64,000 nt of DNA, from positions 1 to 64,000 of the forward strand of contig JAFYTO010000007.1 in NCBI GenBank assembly GCA_017558825.1. The letters run 5' to 3'. The notes under the pieces were generated by a model. That model was not told where the DNA came from. It saw only the letters and a list, made by a program, of their open reading frames with translations, and searched no databases. Both the position numbers and the translations under genes were made by a program. The stretch comes from Clostridia bacterium (GTDB lineage: Bacteria; Bacillota; Clostridia; Christensenellales; Borkfalkiaceae). Below, piece by piece: positions 43,021-51,512 of the stretch (positions are counted from its first letter, which is position 1; every line of letters begins with the position of its first letter).

Positions 43021-43182
43021 TTATTTTTCTTTTGATTTTTTACGCTTTTTAACGCTTTCAACTAAAACGTATTCTATTTGCCCATTAAGCGACCTAAACT
43101 CGTCTTCCGCCCATTTTAACAAGTCGTCATAAAGTTTTTTAGATATACGCAAGGCAATTTGCTTTTTCTTGTTATCTTCCAT
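43021..43182 (-). CDS. Arc-like ribbon-helix-helix protein
   Basis: 53 residues, MEDNKKKQIALRISKKLYDD then LLKWAEDEFRSLNGQIEYVL and a Lys-rich tail. The pattern QIALRIS for the beta strand followed by two helices with SLNGQIE matches Arc/CopG-type DNA-binding proteins. Starts four bases after the SPFH stop and has no strong RBS, so it is probably coupled to it. It may bind the repeated GATATC sites in front of the SPFH gene. Confidence 0.8.
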   Translation of the reverse strand: MEDNKKKQIALRISKKLYDDLLKWAEDEFRSLNGQIEYVLVESVKKRKKSKEK

Positions 43183-43186
43183 AATC

Positions 43187-44221
43187 TTAATAAATAGTGC
43201 CTGAATTTACTACGGGTTGCGCATCGTGATTACCGCAAAGAACCACTAAAAGATTTGCAACCATTTGGGCTTTCTTTTCATCATCTAATTCTACAACCTT
43301 GTTCTTTTCAAGCCTTTCAAGTGCCATTTCTACCATACCAACAGCGCCATCAACTATCATTTTGCGCGCGTCTATTATAGCGGAAGCTTGTTGCCTTTGA
43401 AGCATAACTGCAGCAATTTCAGGTGCGTAAGCAAGATAAGTTATGCGCGCTTCAACAATTTCAATGCCCGCTTCTTTTACCCTTTCTTGAATATCCGCTC
43501 TAATTTTTTCTGCAACAACTTCACTTGAACCACGTAAACTGCCCTCGTCTGCAACACCGTCACCAGTCGTGTCAACGTTAGGCGCAACGTCATAAGGATA
43601 TACCCTAACAACGTTTCTTAAAGCGCTATCACATTGAAGTGATAAATATTCTTTATAGTTATCTACGTTAAACACCGCCTTTGCCGTGTCAACAACTTTC
43701 CACATAACTGCAATGCCAATTTCAATAGGATTACCTAAACAGTCGTTAATTTTTTGCTTGTTATTGTTAAGCGTCATAATTTTAAGCGAAATTGCTTTGC
43801 TTGAAAATTGTATATTTATATTGCCTTCTCTTGCTCCACTAACGCTTGCAGGAATTTGAAGCGAAGAATTTACGTCACCACTTTGTTTTAATTTTGTTTG
43901 AGCAGCCGGGTTAAACGCCACGCAAAACGGATTTACAAAATAAAAACCGTCTTCTTTTAAAGTGCCAACGTATTTGCCAAAAAGCGTTAAAACAAGTGCT
44001 TCTTGTGGTTTTAAAACCTTTAAACCTAAAAACGGTATCCAGCAAACGCTTACCAAAAGTAAACCTATTAAAAATATAACAGGGTCTCCGTTTTCTTGAG
44101 CGTTATTATCAAGTTCTATTCCGCCGTAAATTAATACTGCAAATGAAACAATAACTAATAGTATGGTTAAAATTAAACCAATAAAGCCGTTCTTTTTCTT
44201 TGTTAATATTTTTTCTTGCAT
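43187..44221 (-). CDS. SPFH/Band 7 membrane protein
   Basis: 344 residues from the ATG at 44221, which has AAGGAG upstream; a longer frame to 44248 runs into the operator region. Two N-terminal membrane helices (residues about 13-34 and 44-66), then the SPFH domain with KYVGTLKEDGFYFVNPF and VRVYPYDVAP, then a coiled region (QRQQASAIIDARKMIVDGAV). These proteins form membrane scaffolds; a linked function is not known here. Confidence 0.9.
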   Translation of the reverse strand: MQEKILTKKKNGFIGLILTILLVIVSFAVLIYGGIELDNNAQENGDPVIFLIGLLLVSVCWIPFLGLKVLKPQEALVLTLFGKYVGTLKEDGFYFVNPFCVAFNPAAQTKLKQSGDVNSSLQIPASVSGAREGNINIQFSSKAISLKIMTLNNNKQKINDCLGNPIEIGIAVMWKVVDTAKAVFNVDNYKEYLSLQCDSALRNVVRVYPYDVAPNVDTTGDGVADEGSLRGSSEVVAEKIRADIQERVKEAGIEIVEARITYLAYAPEIAAVMLQRQQASAIIDARKMIVDGAVGMVEMALERLEKNKVVELDDEKKAQMVANLLVVLCGNHDAQPVVNSGTIY

Positions 44222-44238
44222 AATATAACTCCTTGTAA

Positions 44239-44270
44239 GTGATATCATTTTGATATCATTATAATATCAC
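44239..44270. promoter_or_regulatory. Repeated GATATC operator of the SPFH gene
   Basis: GTGATATC at 44239, TGATATCA at 44251 and ATATCAC at 44264 overlap the start of transcription. Closely spaced palindromic sites are usual targets of ribbon-helix-helix proteins, and the last gene of this operon is one. Confidence 0.6.
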
Positions 44271-44289
44271 ATTTTTCATATTATGTCAA
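44261..44289 (-). promoter_or_regulatory. Promoter of the SPFH operon
   Basis: TTGACA (44284-44289), 17 bases, TATTAT (44261-44266). Confidence 0.75.
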
Positions 44290-44294
44290 TACAA

Positions 44295-44330
44295 ATAAAA
44301 AAATCTTAAAAGAAAATTCCTTTAAGATTT
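44295..44330 (-). terminator. Terminator after the ATP-grasp gene
   Basis: AAATCTTAAA and TTTAAGATTT (44301-44330), then a run of T on the minus strand; overlaps the stop codon. Confidence 0.75.
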
Positions 44331-45201
44331 AAATATTATTTAAAATGTACTCTGCGTAAAGGCGAGCAACGTTAATTTTAGTAACGCTTTCAATTCCACC
44401 AAAGAACGCATTGGAATTCACTTCGCAAACAATTGCGCCGTTTTTAGAGTGCAATAAATCTATTCCACAATAATCTAAGTTTAACGCCTTAGCTGTTCTT
44501 TCTGCAACCTCTTTAAAGTTGTTATTAAGTTCCACCTTTACACCTTGTCCGCCAAGTTCAATGTTTGAACGAAAATCTTTTTGCGAGCGCCTTTCCATAC
44601 TAGCAACCGCCTTACCGCCAATTACTATAACGCGCGTATCAAGACCGCTACTTTCTTTTACAAACCTTTGAAACACGTGTGGTGAGCAAATCAGCCTTGT
44701 TGCAATATCTTCAAGTTCCACTCTATTGTCAGCCTTAAAAACACCGTTGCCGAGCGAGCCATAACTACTTTTTACAACCACAGGATAGCCAAATTCGCTT
44801 TCAACCTTATCTATCATTTCTTTGTTTGGCTTTACGCCTTGAGTGTAACAAAGCGGTGCTGGAAGCGTATCTACAATAGGAATGCCTAAAGAAGATAAAG
44901 CTATATACGTTTCCATTTTATCATCGCACACTCTTATGCTTTCATGACTGTTAAAAAGCCTAACACCAGCCTTTTCAAGCATTTGAGATAGATATTTGTC
45001 TTTATCTAAATAAATGCAAAAATCAAAGCCGTTTACACAGCAGTTTATATTTGAATTTTTAATTGAACATAAAAATTCAGCATTTTTAACAACTTCAATA
45101 TCTACTTTCAATTTGCCAAATTCTTCTTTTAGCCTAATTGCTTGGTTTAATGAAGAAGATAAAGTAGAATATCCGTTTACAATAATTATACCTTTTTTCA
45201 T
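44329..45201 (-). CDS. RimK-like ATP-grasp ligase
   Basis: 290 residues from the ATG at 45201. A TTG further up (45246) lies in a hairpin and is rejected, though no clear RBS is seen at the chosen ATG. ATP-grasp features: YPVVVKSSYGSLGNGVF near residue 145 (grasp loop) and CGIDLLHSKNGAIVCEVNSN near 255 (metal ligands). Adds an amino acid or similar to a carboxylate acceptor; RimK and LysX families are the nearest. Substrate unknown. Confidence 0.87.
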   Translation of the reverse strand: MKKGIIIVNGYSTLSSSLNQAIRLKEEFGKLKVDIEVVKNAEFLCSIKNSNINCCVNGFDFCIYLDKDKYLSQMLEKAGVRLFNSHESIRVCDDKMETYIALSSLGIPIVDTLPAPLCYTQGVKPNKEMIDKVESEFGYPVVVKSSYGSLGNGVFKADNRVELEDIATRLICSPHVFQRFVKESSGLDTRVIVIGGKAVASMERRSQKDFRSNIELGGQGVKVELNNNFKEVAERTAKALNLDYCGIDLLHSKNGAIVCEVNSNAFFGGIESVTKINVARLYAEYILNNI

Positions 45202-45215
45202 TTTGTTTTTATAAA

Positions 45216-45243
45216 ATAACGCGAAGAATGTTCTTCGCGTTAT
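45216..45243 (-). terminator. Hairpin between membrane protein and ATP-grasp genes
   Basis: ATAACGCGAAGAA and TTCTTCGCGTTAT, a perfect 13-bp stem with a 2-base loop, three bases past the stop of the upstream gene. T tract is weak, so it may reduce rather than end transcription. Confidence 0.7.
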
Positions 45244-45246
45244 CAA

Positions 45247-47460
45247 CTATTCTCCTATAAGCCTTGTTGCTTCGCCCCCAGCCATAAAAATCATTTCTAT
45301 TGCTTTAGGCTCAATAACATTACCTTCAATCGTTAATTTTTTAGAAAGGCTTTGCGATGCTTTTATAGTTATGTAATTAGCGTTAATTTTAACCAAACTC
45401 TTTTGGCGCATTGCTTCTAATGAAACTTTGCTACCATCTTCAAAATTCTTTTCTATAACGCTTAACGTAACCTCGTCATATATAAACCTTTCAGGTTTTT
45501 TAACTACTTGAGTTTTTATAATTTTTTCAGCCCAATCATCGTTTAAGTAGGCAACGTCATCATATAAAACCACGTCTTTAACCATATAGTCATAGCCGAG
45601 TTTTTGCATATACGTCAAACCCTCGCTAGATAAAGTAGAAGCGTAATCAACGTCAACGTATTTCTTCTTAGCATTAAAATTTTCTTGAACGGCAAGAATA
45701 TCTATAAGTTCAAGTGCACGCTTTAAAGAAAGCTTTGTACGAACTTTAAGAAGTAAAGGCTGGTCTGGCATTTTATCTTCAACGTTTTGAGCACGGAAAT
45801 AATTTAGGTCTACACTATTAGGGTTTACGTTAAGGTGCAACTTTAAGTATTTGCCCCTTACCGAAAGTTTTGCTTGAATTCTAATAGGTTTACCTTCTTT
45901 TTGCTTTGATAAAGTTATGCCTTTTTTAGAAAAATTTTCACGAGTTTTAGTTAGACGAGAATGTAATCCGTAAGAAAGAAGAGCGTTTTTAATTTGGCTG
46001 TAATTTTGCTTAAGTTGCTCATCGCCCGTTCTTAAATAAATTTCACACGACTTTTTAACGTTTACTTTTTTTAATTTTACAGGTTCTTCACTTGTAACTG
46101 CAACTTCTTCACAAACGCACTCGCAAGTAGAAGTTTCAGGTTCTTCACAAACCGTTTCCACGTCACCTGCGCCCAACTCTTCATACTCCTTAACAAACAA
46201 AGTTCTAAATGCTATAAAGACAACTGAAAGAGCAAATCCTATTAAAGCAATTAAGCCTTCAACCATAAACTCAACGCCAAGAACACCGTTTACAATTATG
46301 AGAGTAAAGCCAAAAGCAAGCGCCATAGTAAACACTATTTTATCTGCGCTATGTATTTTATGAACTTGCATCTCTGTTAACAAAAAGGTAAACGTTACGG
46401 CAATTATTAAACATATTGCTTCTATAACGACAGCAGGGTCTTGCCCTCCCAATTGATTTTCATAAAATTTATGTATTAAGTTAGTAGATTCTAAAATTGC
46501 TATTATAGCAGTAATTATTAAAGCCGTACCCGCATAAAGCACAACGTTAGCGTTTTTAAACAAGTTTTTAAAATAAAGTGCAATGTTGGCTTTTTTAAAT
46601 TTATATTTACTTTCATCTTCAATAAAAGTAGTTTTAACTAAAATTATTGAGCAAATTATAGCTATTATTAAAACTACAACTGCTAAAAATATGCTACCAA
46701 ATCTTAATTTGCCCGTTTTCATAAAGCCAATTATTAAAAGCGCACAAGAACCAACTATTAAAGAAAAAACCGTACAGTCAATTAAGTTTTGTTCTTTTTC
46801 TTTAATTCTTAAGGCAAATAAAAAAGCAAAAATGCTAACTATTCCTATCGTTGCCATTTTAAACATTTGAAGAGTATTGTCTGCATCAACAAACCCGTCA
46901 ACAATGTTTGAAACGTATAAATAAACTAAAAGCACAACTACCGCAACCGATAAAAGCAATATAAAAATCCAATCTCTCTTAAATAAGTTTTGATAGTACG
47001 TTGCACGCGTTGCATTAGTTTTTAAATGTGTTTTGTCTTCAACGCTCTCAAAGAATTTTGCTCTTATAAAGAATAGCGCTAAAATTGCAACCAATAAGCA
47101 AACGAGAGCAAGCACTTTTAAAAGCGTATATAACTTTGACTTTGAAATAAGGAAGTAAGCTAACGCTAAAACAAAAATAAGAGCACCGCTTACAAGCATA
47201 TTGTCTGCGTAAGTTATATGCTTACCTTCTAAATTTTTAATCATAGACGCTATTACAAGTAATGCGCCTATAACTGCGGTTATTATAACAACCGCTTCTA
47301 CAAAATCTCCCTTATAAATTAAGGCGGATAAAAGATTGAAACCGTCAAAGAAATACACTACAAACATAACGAATATGCTTATAGCAACACAAGCAAGTAT
47401 GTTACAACCTTTTAATAAACCAGTTAAATAGTTTACATATTTATTTGTGTTGTTTTTCAT
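45247..47460 (-). CDS. Unknown multi-pass membrane protein with cytoplasmic repeat domain
   Basis: 737 residues. The first 430 or so hold about twelve hydrophobic segments. Then comes an acidic, Cys-containing linker (EEPETSTCECVCEEVAVTSE) and a C-terminal soluble part. That part contains a domain with IKNALLSYGLHSRL, LSVRGKYLKLHLNVNP and LLLKVRTKLSLKRALELID, which also occurs twice in the protein at 60161. I recognise the domain as common in uncharacterised clostridial proteins but know no function. RBS GAGGTT is near the ATG. Confidence 0.8.
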   Translation of the reverse strand: MKNNTNKYVNYLTGLLKGCNILACVAISIFVMFVVYFFDGFNLLSALIYKGDFVEAVVIITAVIGALLVIASMIKNLEGKHITYADNMLVSGALIFVLALAYFLISKSKLYTLLKVLALVCLLVAILALFFIRAKFFESVEDKTHLKTNATRATYYQNLFKRDWIFILLLSVAVVVLLVYLYVSNIVDGFVDADNTLQMFKMATIGIVSIFAFLFALRIKEKEQNLIDCTVFSLIVGSCALLIIGFMKTGKLRFGSIFLAVVVLIIAIICSIILVKTTFIEDESKYKFKKANIALYFKNLFKNANVVLYAGTALIITAIIAILESTNLIHKFYENQLGGQDPAVVIEAICLIIAVTFTFLLTEMQVHKIHSADKIVFTMALAFGFTLIIVNGVLGVEFMVEGLIALIGFALSVVFIAFRTLFVKEYEELGAGDVETVCEEPETSTCECVCEEVAVTSEEPVKLKKVNVKKSCEIYLRTGDEQLKQNYSQIKNALLSYGLHSRLTKTRENFSKKGITLSKQKEGKPIRIQAKLSVRGKYLKLHLNVNPNSVDLNYFRAQNVEDKMPDQPLLLKVRTKLSLKRALELIDILAVQENFNAKKKYVDVDYASTLSSEGLTYMQKLGYDYMVKDVVLYDDVAYLNDDWAEKIIKTQVVKKPERFIYDEVTLSVIEKNFEDGSKVSLEAMRQKSLVKINANYITIKASQSLSKKLTIEGNVIEPKAIEMIFMAGGEATRLIGE

Positions 47461-47500
47461 AAAATTAAACCTCTTTAAAAACTTTTAATTAAGTTTGCTT

Positions 47501-48685
47501 TTATTTTTTACTTATACCAAGCACGTCATTACCAACGGCAATTTTATTGCCGTTTTTATCAAGCACGTTTTCATTAAGCCTTGTGCAACCTGAAAGAGAA
47601 CTTGCTTTAAACGTAACACTGTCAGCTAAAACTTGAATTTTAGTCATATAAGAGCAAGAAGCAAAGCAAGATTCAGGAATAACCGTAATAGAAGCAGGAA
47701 TTACAACCTCATTAAGTTTAGCACAAGAAGCAAATGCATTTTTGCCCAAACTTTCAAGCGAACTTGGAAGAGTAAATACCTCATAGCTACCGTCAGAAGC
47801 CACGTCATTAAGTTTTGCACAGTTATTAAATGCATTATGGTCAATGAGTTTTAAATCGTTACCCCAAGTTATTTTGTAAAGAGAAGTACAACCACTAAAT
47901 GCAAATTGATAAACGTTTACAACTTTTGTTAAATCTATTTTACGAAGCAACGTGCAACCGTAGAATGCGTGTGATTGAATATCCGTAACGTTAGGAATAA
48001 GAACTTCTTTAACCGTTGTTACGCCGTAGAATGCACTATTTTTAATTTCAGTTGCTTTTACAGTAACTTTTGTAAGAGAAACTGGAAGCGTAAACGTAAT
48101 GTCATCTGCAGTTGCAAGTTCTTCACCGTCTGCATTTTTAAATGCGTTAGGTTTTGCAGTTATTTCAACGTTACCGTCTTCAGTAGAAGCTGAACCAAAA
48201 ATAAAACCAAAGTGTTTTTCTTGGTTTACTGCATCAGCAGATTTACCCGTAAACGGAAGTTCTATTTCTTGAAGGTTAGTACAGTTGGCAAAAGCACCCG
48301 AACCAATCTTTTTAATATTTTCGCCCACAATTACTTGTGTTGGAATTTTTAAACCGCTAAATGCACCTGCGGCAATTTCTTCAACAGGCCAATCTTTTTC
48401 TGGAGCGCCCAATTCTTCTGCCGTTTTAGGAATTTCTATTTTGCGCTCAATATTAGAATAATCGTTATTTGAAATTTTTTCTGCATCTTCGCTAGAAACT
48501 TGGTAGCCAGTTATAGCGTAGTATTTGTAAGTACTGCCATCATCGTTTGTACCAGTCATTACTTTATATTCATACTTGCCAGTTACGCGAGTATTGCCAT
48601 CACCATCTTTATCGCAAGCAATAAAGGTAAGTGAAATAGCTAGTGTTAAAACAAGTATAATAAGTTTTGTAAAAATGTTCTTCAT
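47501..48685 (-). CDS. BspA-type LRR lipoprotein
   Basis: 394 residues. Lipobox LTFIAC near residue 24. Residues about 100-380 hold LRR_5 units (IKKIGSGAFANCTNLQEIEL, TDIQSHAFYGCTLLRKIDL). Much smaller than the relative at 15069 and without Cys-rich modules. AAGGAG precedes the ATG. Surface protein of unknown ligand. Confidence 0.9.
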   Translation of the reverse strand: MKNIFTKLIILVLTLAISLTFIACDKDGDGNTRVTGKYEYKVMTGTNDDGSTYKYYAITGYQVSSEDAEKISNNDYSNIERKIEIPKTAEELGAPEKDWPVEEIAAGAFSGLKIPTQVIVGENIKKIGSGAFANCTNLQEIELPFTGKSADAVNQEKHFGFIFGSASTEDGNVEITAKPNAFKNADGEELATADDITFTLPVSLTKVTVKATEIKNSAFYGVTTVKEVLIPNVTDIQSHAFYGCTLLRKIDLTKVVNVYQFAFSGCTSLYKITWGNDLKLIDHNAFNNCAKLNDVASDGSYEVFTLPSSLESLGKNAFASCAKLNEVVIPASITVIPESCFASCSYMTKIQVLADSVTFKASSLSGCTRLNENVLDKNGNKIAVGNDVLGISKK

Positions 48686-48741
48686 TGAAAAGCCTACTCC
48701 TTAAAGCGCATTATGCGCGCATTTTAATTATTGTTTAGTAT

Positions 48742-48770
48742 ATTTTAGCATTTCAATTGATTATTGTCAA
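48742..48770 (-). promoter_or_regulatory. Promoter of the LRR lipoprotein
   Basis: TTGACA (48765-48770), 17 bases, TAAAAT (48742-48747). Confidence 0.8.
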
Positions 48771-48839
48771 TAATTCTTTCAATTATTTTATTACATAAAA
48801 TAGTCGTATTTTTTTATTTTTTAGTTTTTTTATATTTTT

Positions 48840-50288
48840 TTACTTAACCGCCACACTTCCGTCAATATACGAAACTAAAAAATTTTTTGCGCCCTTTTTA
48901 TATTTTTCGGCTGTAAGAAGTAAATTGTTTAGTGTTAAATTCTTATACGCATATTTAGCACACAAATTTTTTAAAAATTTGTCAAAGCGTTTTTCGCCCA
49001 TAAATTCACATAAATCTCTAAAAGTTAATTGGGCTCTATAATAGGCTATTGAAACGTAGTCTAAATCACTAGAAAATTCGCCTAAATTTCTATTCATTTT
49101 AGGTGTTAAATCATCTTCTTTTAGCAAACTTTTTCGCAACTCAAAATATGCGTTGTAAACGGCGTTAAAGAGCTGTTTTTTACTCTTGTTATATTCGCTA
49201 AAATTATCAAAAAACATAACGGTGCTATACTCTGTTAGCCCCTCGTCAATAAACGCGTTTTCACTTTGATTAACGCCCACCAAACCATACCACCATTGAT
49301 GCGCCGTTTCGTGAACGATAGTATAATCACGTTCAAAGCCGTTAAGGTCTTTGTCTATCATGGTTAAGCAAGGATATTCCATTCCCCCATATATAAAATC
49401 AGCCTCGCAAAAAACGTATTCTTCATACGGATATTCAACGTATTTATTTGAAAAATAATCTAAAGATTTTATGGCAGTTTCTAGCGAATTTTCAGCATTT
49501 TCATCATTAAAATAATAGTAAAAAACCTCGGCGTTTTCCGCGCTTTTTTTAATAACGTTAAAATTTTTAGAAAGAATAAAGGCAACCTCCCTAACACCAT
49601 TTCTAGCGTAGGAATAAGTGGTGCGTTCACCCTCAATTTCAACAAGTTCAGGACTCATAGAAGATGCTATTACATAAGCTGACGGCACGGTTAAATTAAC
49701 CTTATAATTTGCAACGTCACTGTAAAAAGGGTCGCCCGAAGGGTAATATACACTCTCATAATATTCTCCGTTTTCTAGCGGGCATAAAATAGGATAAAAA
49801 CCCGTTAGATTAACAGTATTTTTACCGTAACCAAAGCGATGATTTACGTTTGGCAAGGTGACCAAAAAATCTATTGAAATTTGAGTGTTTTTACCACTTT
49901 TTACTTCTTCTAAAAGCTCCACTTTTAAAAAATGTTTTTTGCCTCCAATCACCTCAAATCTTGCACTTTTTTCATCTTGTTTTACACTAGTTATTTCTAT
50001 GCCTCCATAGCTAACGCCGTTTTCAAATGCTCTCTCTACGTACTCGCTGTAAATAGGCTTTATTTCACTGCCCTTTGAAAATGCGTTTGGGTATAACATA
50101 AATTCTAAAAAGTCTATTTTTTCTTTAGTTTCATTAACGTAATTTAGCGTCAAATTACAGCTTGCAGTCATATCGCTATTTAAAGTAACGGATATATTAT
50201 ACTCGCTTACTAAACTTTCCTCATTAGAACAACCTACCGTAACGTTAAGGCATAAAACGCATAAAATTATGCATATAATTTTTTTCAT
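48840..50288 (-). CDS. M1-like zinc metallopeptidase, lipoprotein
   Basis: 482 residues. Lipobox NVTVGC near residue 20. The zinc motif HETAHQWWYG near residue 325 (HExxH) is followed by the third ligand Glu in DEGLTEYS, 18 residues on. The aminopeptidase GxMEN-like substrate motif reads GGMEYP near 297. An M1-family gluzincin, shorter than full aminopeptidase N and lacking its C-terminal domain. Probably cleaves peptides outside the cell. Confidence 0.9.
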   Translation of the reverse strand: MKKIICIILCVLCLNVTVGCSNEESLVSEYNISVTLNSDMTASCNLTLNYVNETKEKIDFLEFMLYPNAFSKGSEIKPIYSEYVERAFENGVSYGGIEITSVKQDEKSARFEVIGGKKHFLKVELLEEVKSGKNTQISIDFLVTLPNVNHRFGYGKNTVNLTGFYPILCPLENGEYYESVYYPSGDPFYSDVANYKVNLTVPSAYVIASSMSPELVEIEGERTTYSYARNGVREVAFILSKNFNVIKKSAENAEVFYYYFNDENAENSLETAIKSLDYFSNKYVEYPYEEYVFCEADFIYGGMEYPCLTMIDKDLNGFERDYTIVHETAHQWWYGLVGVNQSENAFIDEGLTEYSTVMFFDNFSEYNKSKKQLFNAVYNAYFELRKSLLKEDDLTPKMNRNLGEFSSDLDYVSIAYYRAQLTFRDLCEFMGEKRFDKFLKNLCAKYAYKNLTLNNLLLTAEKYKKGAKNFLVSYIDGSVAVK

Positions 50289-50294
50289 AAAATA

Positions 50295-50326
50295 AAAACT
50301 CCCAGTATATAATACTTGGAAGTTTT
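50295..50326 (-). terminator. Hairpin between M23 gene and M1-like gene
   Basis: On the minus strand AACTTCC-A-AGTAT and ATACT-GGGAGTT, followed by TTT. The GGGAG in the 3' arm may also serve as RBS of the M1-like gene. Confidence 0.6.
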
Positions 50327-50350
50327 ATTTATTATTACGTTTTTATTATA

Positions 50351-51037
50351 TTATTTTTCTTCTAATAAAAGATATTTTTGAGGATCGATTTTTACACCGT
50401 TTTCAATAACTTCAAAGTGTAAATGTGCACCGTCTTTATACTCCGTTCTATTGTTTAAAGCTACGGTAGCAATAACCTCACCTTTTGAAACAGATTGACC
50501 TTCCGCTAAATTTTCTATTGGCTCAACGCTGTTGTATACTGTTTTTAAATTATTGCCGTGATTTACAACAATAGAAGTTCCTTCTAAATTGCTTGTGGTA
50601 ATACTTTCTACAACGCCGCCATACGAACATTTAACTTGAGCGCCTTCGTCTGCTAAAAAGTCTATTGCTTTATGTCCGGTATATAAACCTAACGTTTGGT
50701 TATAAACTACGCTTGCGCCAACGTATTCTTTAATAATAGTTCCGTCTACTGGCATATCAAATACAACTACCGTTACTGTAGGTTTATTTTCTTCTATAGG
50801 TGGATTTTGCTCTTCATTACCCTTATTTTCTTCATTTTGATTAGGAGTTTGCACGTTTCCTGCGTCCAAGTTATCATCTGGATTTTCTATTACGTTATCA
50901 TCTCCTAATTGATTAGAGTTGCCATTTTGTCCAACAACTAGTGCAACCGTAATTATAGAAAGCACCGCTAAACATAAAATGAAAACAAAGTAATATACGT
51001 TTTTTCTTAAAAAATTTACTGCTTTATTATTTGACAT
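50351..51037 (-). CDS. M23 peptidase, SpoIIQ-like
   Basis: 228 residues. One N-terminal membrane helix (residues 14-36), an acidic linker rich in Asn/Glu/Pro, and a C-terminal M23 domain. Zinc ligands look complete: HKAIDF (H, D) and GAHLHFEV (HxH). SpoIIQ of Bacillus lacks the first His, while clostridial SpoIIQ keeps it, so SpoIIQ is plausible given the YwmB-like neighbour. A plain cell-wall peptidase is the alternative. AGGTT near the ATG. Confidence 0.8.
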   Translation of the reverse strand: MSNNKAVNFLRKNVYYFVFILCLAVLSIITVALVVGQNGNSNQLGDDNVIENPDDNLDAGNVQTPNQNEENKGNEEQNPPIEENKPTVTVVVFDMPVDGTIIKEYVGASVVYNQTLGLYTGHKAIDFLADEGAQVKCSYGGVVESITTSNLEGTSIVVNHGNNLKTVYNSVEPIENLAEGQSVSKGEVIATVALNNRTEYKDGAHLHFEVIENGVKIDPQKYLLLEEK

Positions 51038-51057
51038 ATTTAACCTCCATTATGTAT

Positions 51058-51435
51058 TTAATAACCGCCGTATATAAAAGGCGAGCCTATCTTTATATAA
51101 TTATTTGCCACCGCAACGTGTAGGTTAATTTTTTTACCGTTAAGCATTTGCATTTTAGGAATTTTTTGTGAATAGTAATAATAACTTACCACGCCGTTAA
51201 CTTCTTCAACAAATTGTAAAGTTGCGCCTATTTCATTAGCTAAATTTTGATAGTTAAAGTCTTTATTTTTAGTTACGCAAACACTATCGTAAAACATAGC
51301 AACTTTAGTGTTTTTAACAATACAGTTAGACCCTTTACCATAAGTTACTTCAACGTTATAAAACGGAACAGTATAAACCATATAAATAAAAAGCGTAAAA
51401 AATAAGCACACAACGTAAATCATTTTTTTTAACAT
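51058..51435 (-). CDS. YwmB-like secreted protein
   Basis: 125 residues, about half the usual YwmB length. An N-terminal helix (MLKKMIYVVCLFFTLFIYMV) is a signal or anchor. The C-terminal end INLHVAVANNYIKIGSPFIY resembles the YwmB terminus. In Bacillus ywmB lies in a cluster with spoIIQ, and here the M23 gene is 20 bases downstream. Assignment is tentative. Confidence 0.5.
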   Translation of the reverse strand: MLKKMIYVVCLFFTLFIYMVYTVPFYNVEVTYGKGSNCIVKNTKVAMFYDSVCVTKNKDFNYQNLANEIGATLQFVEEVNGVVSYYYYSQKIPKMQMLNGKKINLHVAVANNYIKIGSPFIYGGY

Positions 51436-51472
51436 AAAAAAATTCCCACAAATAAAACTATCTGTAGGAATT
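51434..51472 (-). terminator. Terminator between the dehydrogenase-like and YwmB-like genes
   Basis: A 10-bp stem, AATTCCTACA and TGTGGGAATT with one G-U pair, then a run of T. The tail overlaps the space before the YwmB-like ATG, so that gene may depend on read-through or its own promoter. Confidence 0.75.
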
Positions 51473-51512
51473 GTTGACTTGTTATTTAGTTTTTATACAC
51501 TTTTTTAAAAAT

